Below are positions 4,366-5,987 of a stretch of 5,987 nt of DNA, one piece after another (the stretch's first letter is position 1; every line of letters begins with the position of its first letter). The stretch is taken from positions 1-5,987 of the forward strand of contig JACDEQ010000137.1 in the NCBI GenBank assembly GCA_013816225.1. The letters are read 5' to 3'. Below the pieces are notes generated by a model. That model saw only the letters and a list, made by a program, of their open reading frames with translations, had not been told where the DNA came from and did no database searches. Position numbers and translations under genes: made by a program. The DNA is from Armatimonadota bacterium (GTDB lineage: Bacteria; Armatimonadota; Fimbriimonadia; Fimbriimonadales; ATM1).

Positions 4366-4470
4366 TCAGTTAGACATACTCGCCCCTGCGGGGTGGAGGT
4401 TGACGACCGTCCATTGGGCATTCGCGCAAAGCGCGAGAAAGAGAGCTATGGCACTTGCTGTATGCTTCAT
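4366..4470 (-). pseudogene. Truncated paralog of the HAF-repeat protein (signal peptide plus first strand)
   Basis: ATG 4470 to TGA 4366-4368 encodes 34 residues: MKHTASAIALFLALCANA, a textbook signal peptide with an ANA cleavage site, followed by QWTVVNLHPAGASMSN. The QWTVV.L segment equals the mature N-terminus of the neighbouring 474-residue protein (QWTVVDL), and LHPAGA matches the start of its later repeats (DLHP.G). A GGAG ribosome site (4479-4482) lies eight bases upstream. The homology stops within the first repeat; none of the three frames beyond 4366 shows the expected YGV..GQQVG. It is therefore a truncated gene copy, or a small secreted peptide kept after truncation. It lies 53 bases downstream of the large gene on the same strand and would be co-transcribed. 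Confidence 0.6.
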
Positions 4471-4523
4471 TCGATGTTCTCCGTATCTAGACAGAGCGCG
4501 GTGGGTGCTTCCGTACTAGCTGA

Positions 4524-5948
4524 CTACGTCCCAGGCAATATCCAGCGAACTCGGTCTATGCGGGCGAACCAAGGGTAAACGAACACCGCGCCTAAAGCCT
4601 TGTAAGACAACCGCGCGCGCACATTCCGGGTGCCCGGTTCGATGAACCTGCTCGGGTTGTTCGTCACGTTTACGTGTTCCACCGTGTCTGTCGTCGAAGT
4701 CGGATGTCTCTCGATTACCTCGTAGGAAGCGGTTTGGAAGTTGTAGAGAGCGATTCTGATCTCAGCGTTCGAAACACTGGTGTTCGACTCTACTTGGAAC
4801 CCCAACATCGTGGGCGATGGCTGCCCGACAGTGCCATGCAATGTAATCTGGATGGGTGACTCTTCCGTGCTAAAGACCGCGCCGGGTCTCAAAACCAACC
4901 TGCTGTTGTCGCTGTCGAGCAGGGAGCTAAGATCGCCCGAAATTACGGAGCCCCGGAACATGCTGAATGAGGTCGGTGGAACGACAGTATTCGCTCGTAC
5001 CCACATCGTAGCGTGGCCAGACGTATTATCCCAATATGTTTCACCCACAACGTACGTATAATCGCCGTCGTCGTAGATGCCGTACGCAATGGAAATCAAA
5101 GAACCCTTTGGATGCAGGTCTTCCCATGATGTCGGCGAGCCCGACCAATATGCCGCGTGGTATTGCTTAAATGTGGCCGACCCTACCTGCTGGCCCTCAT
5201 AAACGCCATAGATAGCGGAACCCGTAGCCCCTACTCCTTGCGGGTGCAGGTCCGCGACAGAATTCACCGAACCGAACCATAAGGCTGCGTGGGAGTAATT
5301 GCCGGGTATAAAGAGTCCCGCCTGAATCCCCTCATACACGCCATATGCGAACGATGCGCCACTGCCTTCGGGATTCAGGTCCACAAACGAGCTAGCCGAT
5401 CCGGTCCAAAGGCTAGCGTGAAAAGCGTTACCGAACATTGCGTAGCCGACTTGCTGATTCCCGTAAACGCCACGTGCGACTGATGTAAGGCTGCCGGTAG
5501 GATGTAAGTCGACCCGCGAACCCGGGGTGCCGTACCACAGAGCCGCGCGGCCATCGACGGAACCAACCTGTCGGCCGTTCCAAACACCGAACGCCGCCGA
5601 ACTTCCGGCTCCTGGGGGTTGGAGGTCAACCCAAGAGGACGCAGTACCCAACCAATATCCGGCGCGTTCACCGGAAGCGAAATAGGCAGAGCCAACCTGT
5701 TGCCCGTCGTATACTGCATATGCTGCTGACTGACCAGTTGCCCCGTCCGGGTGCAAGCTGGTCCAGGAGCCCGCGCTGCCGTACCAAAGCGAAGCACGGC
5801 CGTAGCCCCCCACTTGCTGATCTCGGTGCACTCCGTACGCCGCGCCCGTCCCCGCGTCTAGATCGACGACGGTCCATTGCGCTCCGGCCTGAGTCGTCGC
5901 GAAACATAACCAAAAAACCGGGCTGGCCACACGGCTCGTGCAGACCAT
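4524..5948 (-). CDS. Secreted HAF-like repeat protein, probable seven-bladed beta-propeller
   Basis: From ATG 5948 to TAG 4524-4526 the protein has 474 residues. Residues 1-23 form a signal peptide (hydrophobic VASPVFWLCFA, cleavage near QAGA before Gln24). Seven tandem units of 37-46 residues follow, starting at residues 25, 62, 106, 145, 188, 231 and 275. Each runs W.DLHP.G, then A.YGVY.GQQVG, then HAALW.GS..S. This matches the extracellular HAF-type repeat and suggests a seven-bladed propeller. Residues 321-474 form a separate beta-rich domain (FSMFRGSVISGDL and onward), ending in RARLSYKA, then YPWFARIDRVRW, perhaps for surface attachment; role unknown. The frame stays open upstream to the window edge at 5987 (a GTG there), adding an Arg-rich RRRIAI, so the true start could be further upstream. 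ATG 5948 has no Shine-Dalgarno but follows TAGAAT by seven bases, suggesting a leaderless start. A truncated copy lies directly downstream. Confidence 0.85.
   Translation of the reverse strand: MVCTSRVASPVFWLCFATTQAGAQWTVVDLDAGTGAAYGVHRDQQVGGYGRASLWYGSAGSWTSLHPDGATGQSAAYAVYDGQQVGSAYFASGERAGYWLGTASSWVDLQPPGAGSSAAFGVWNGRQVGSVDGRAALWYGTPGSRVDLHPTGSLTSVARGVYGNQQVGYAMFGNAFHASLWTGSASSFVDLNPEGSGASFAYGVYEGIQAGLFIPGNYSHAALWFGSVNSVADLHPQGVGATGSAIYGVYEGQQVGSATFKQYHAAYWSGSPTSWEDLHPKGSLISIAYGIYDDGDYTYVVGETYWDNTSGHATMWVRANTVVPPTSFSMFRGSVISGDLSSLLDSDNSRLVLRPGAVFSTEESPIQITLHGTVGQPSPTMLGFQVESNTSVSNAEIRIALYNFQTASYEVIERHPTSTTDTVEHVNVTNNPSRFIEPGTRNVRARLSYKALGAVFVYPWFARIDRVRWILPGT
4988..5876 (-). repeat. Seven coding repeats of 111-138 bp in the HAF-like gene
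   Basis: The seven propeller units are contiguous at the DNA level and diverged much more than the SBBP units at the other end of the window. Unit 7 carries an insertion (YDDGDYTYVVGETYWDNT) before its last strand. Unit 5 has IQAGLF where the others have QQVG. Confidence 0.7.
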
Positions 5949-5955
5949 AATAGCT

Positions 5956-5961
5956 ATTCTA
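5956..5961 (-). promoter_or_regulatory. TAGAAT, candidate -10 for a leaderless HAF-like gene mRNA
   Basis: Minus-strand TAGAAT (one mismatch from TATAAT) is followed by seven bases and ATG 5948, the same geometry as at 838-852. A -35 would lie partly at the window edge and cannot be judged. If the true start is further upstream, this would be coding sequence. Confidence 0.3.
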
Positions 5962-5987
5962 CGCCGGGTTTCGAACAGGAGGAGCAC

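Noticed and set aside
4422..4436. TCGCGC-AAA-GCGCGA hairpin
   Set aside because: It falls within the signal-peptide codons of the 34-residue stub (FLALCAN) and has no T-tract; probably coding coincidence.
4630..4650. GGTTCGATGAACC resembling a tRNA T-arm
   Set aside because: It lies inside the C-terminal coding part of the HAF-like gene (residues near FIEPGT), and no cloverleaf can be drawn around it.

Overview
The window looks like accessory chromosome from a free-living, moderately GC-rich bacterium. It carries genes for secreted repeat proteins and a decayed mobile-element patch. There is no housekeeping gene to place it taxonomically. Long WVDLHP...YGV..GQQVG arrays with a C-terminal domain ending in YPW..RIDRVRW, together with SBBP-type repeats, resemble secreted proteins I associate with Armatimonadota (Fimbriimonadia-like) or planctomycete-like environmental genomes. 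That is an inference from memory, not a search result. Promoters of the form TANNNT-7/8 nt-ATG, compatible with leaderless transcripts, fit such a lineage.

Layout. (1) 1-508, minus: the 5' part of a secreted SBBP-repeat protein whose 3' end lies outside the window. (2) 509-851: divergent intergenic region ending in a TATAAT box. (3) 852-1678, plus: a cysteine-rich hypothetical protein split over two frames (852-1130 and about 1058/1250-1678), best explained by a one-base deletion or sequencing error. (4) 1679-2233: mostly non-coding. It holds stub A on the minus strand (1779-2073), the broken start of a gene whose paralog, stub B, lies at 3616-3806. (5) 2234-3015, plus: a 58-residue ORF whose stop overlaps (TAATG) the start of a 201-residue protein with two copies of a small beta-barrel-like domain. 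(6) 3177-3479, plus: the catalytic C-terminal piece of a tyrosine recombinase, ended by an intrinsic terminator and a 17-nt tandem direct repeat. (7) 3616-4304, minus: stub B and, upstream of it, a small secreted protein with FecR-like features and its own TATAAT promoter. (8) 4366-5948, minus: a 474-residue secreted protein with seven HAF-like repeats, probably a seven-bladed beta-propeller, followed 53 nt downstream by a 34-residue stub that repeats its signal peptide and first repeat strand.

How the genes may work together: the minus-strand genes (SBBP protein, HAF-repeat protein, FecR-like protein) all appear exported and may act at the cell surface, but nothing visible ties them into one pathway. 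The plus-strand centre (split cysteine-rich gene, coupled small ORF and tandem-barrel protein, integrase remnant) looks like insertion and decay. No CRISPR array, rRNA, tRNA or recognisable defence or biosynthetic operon was seen. The observations most worth pursuing are the duplicated stub A/B family flanking the integrase-bearing segment, the truncated HAF paralog, and the recurring leaderless-type promoter geometry.
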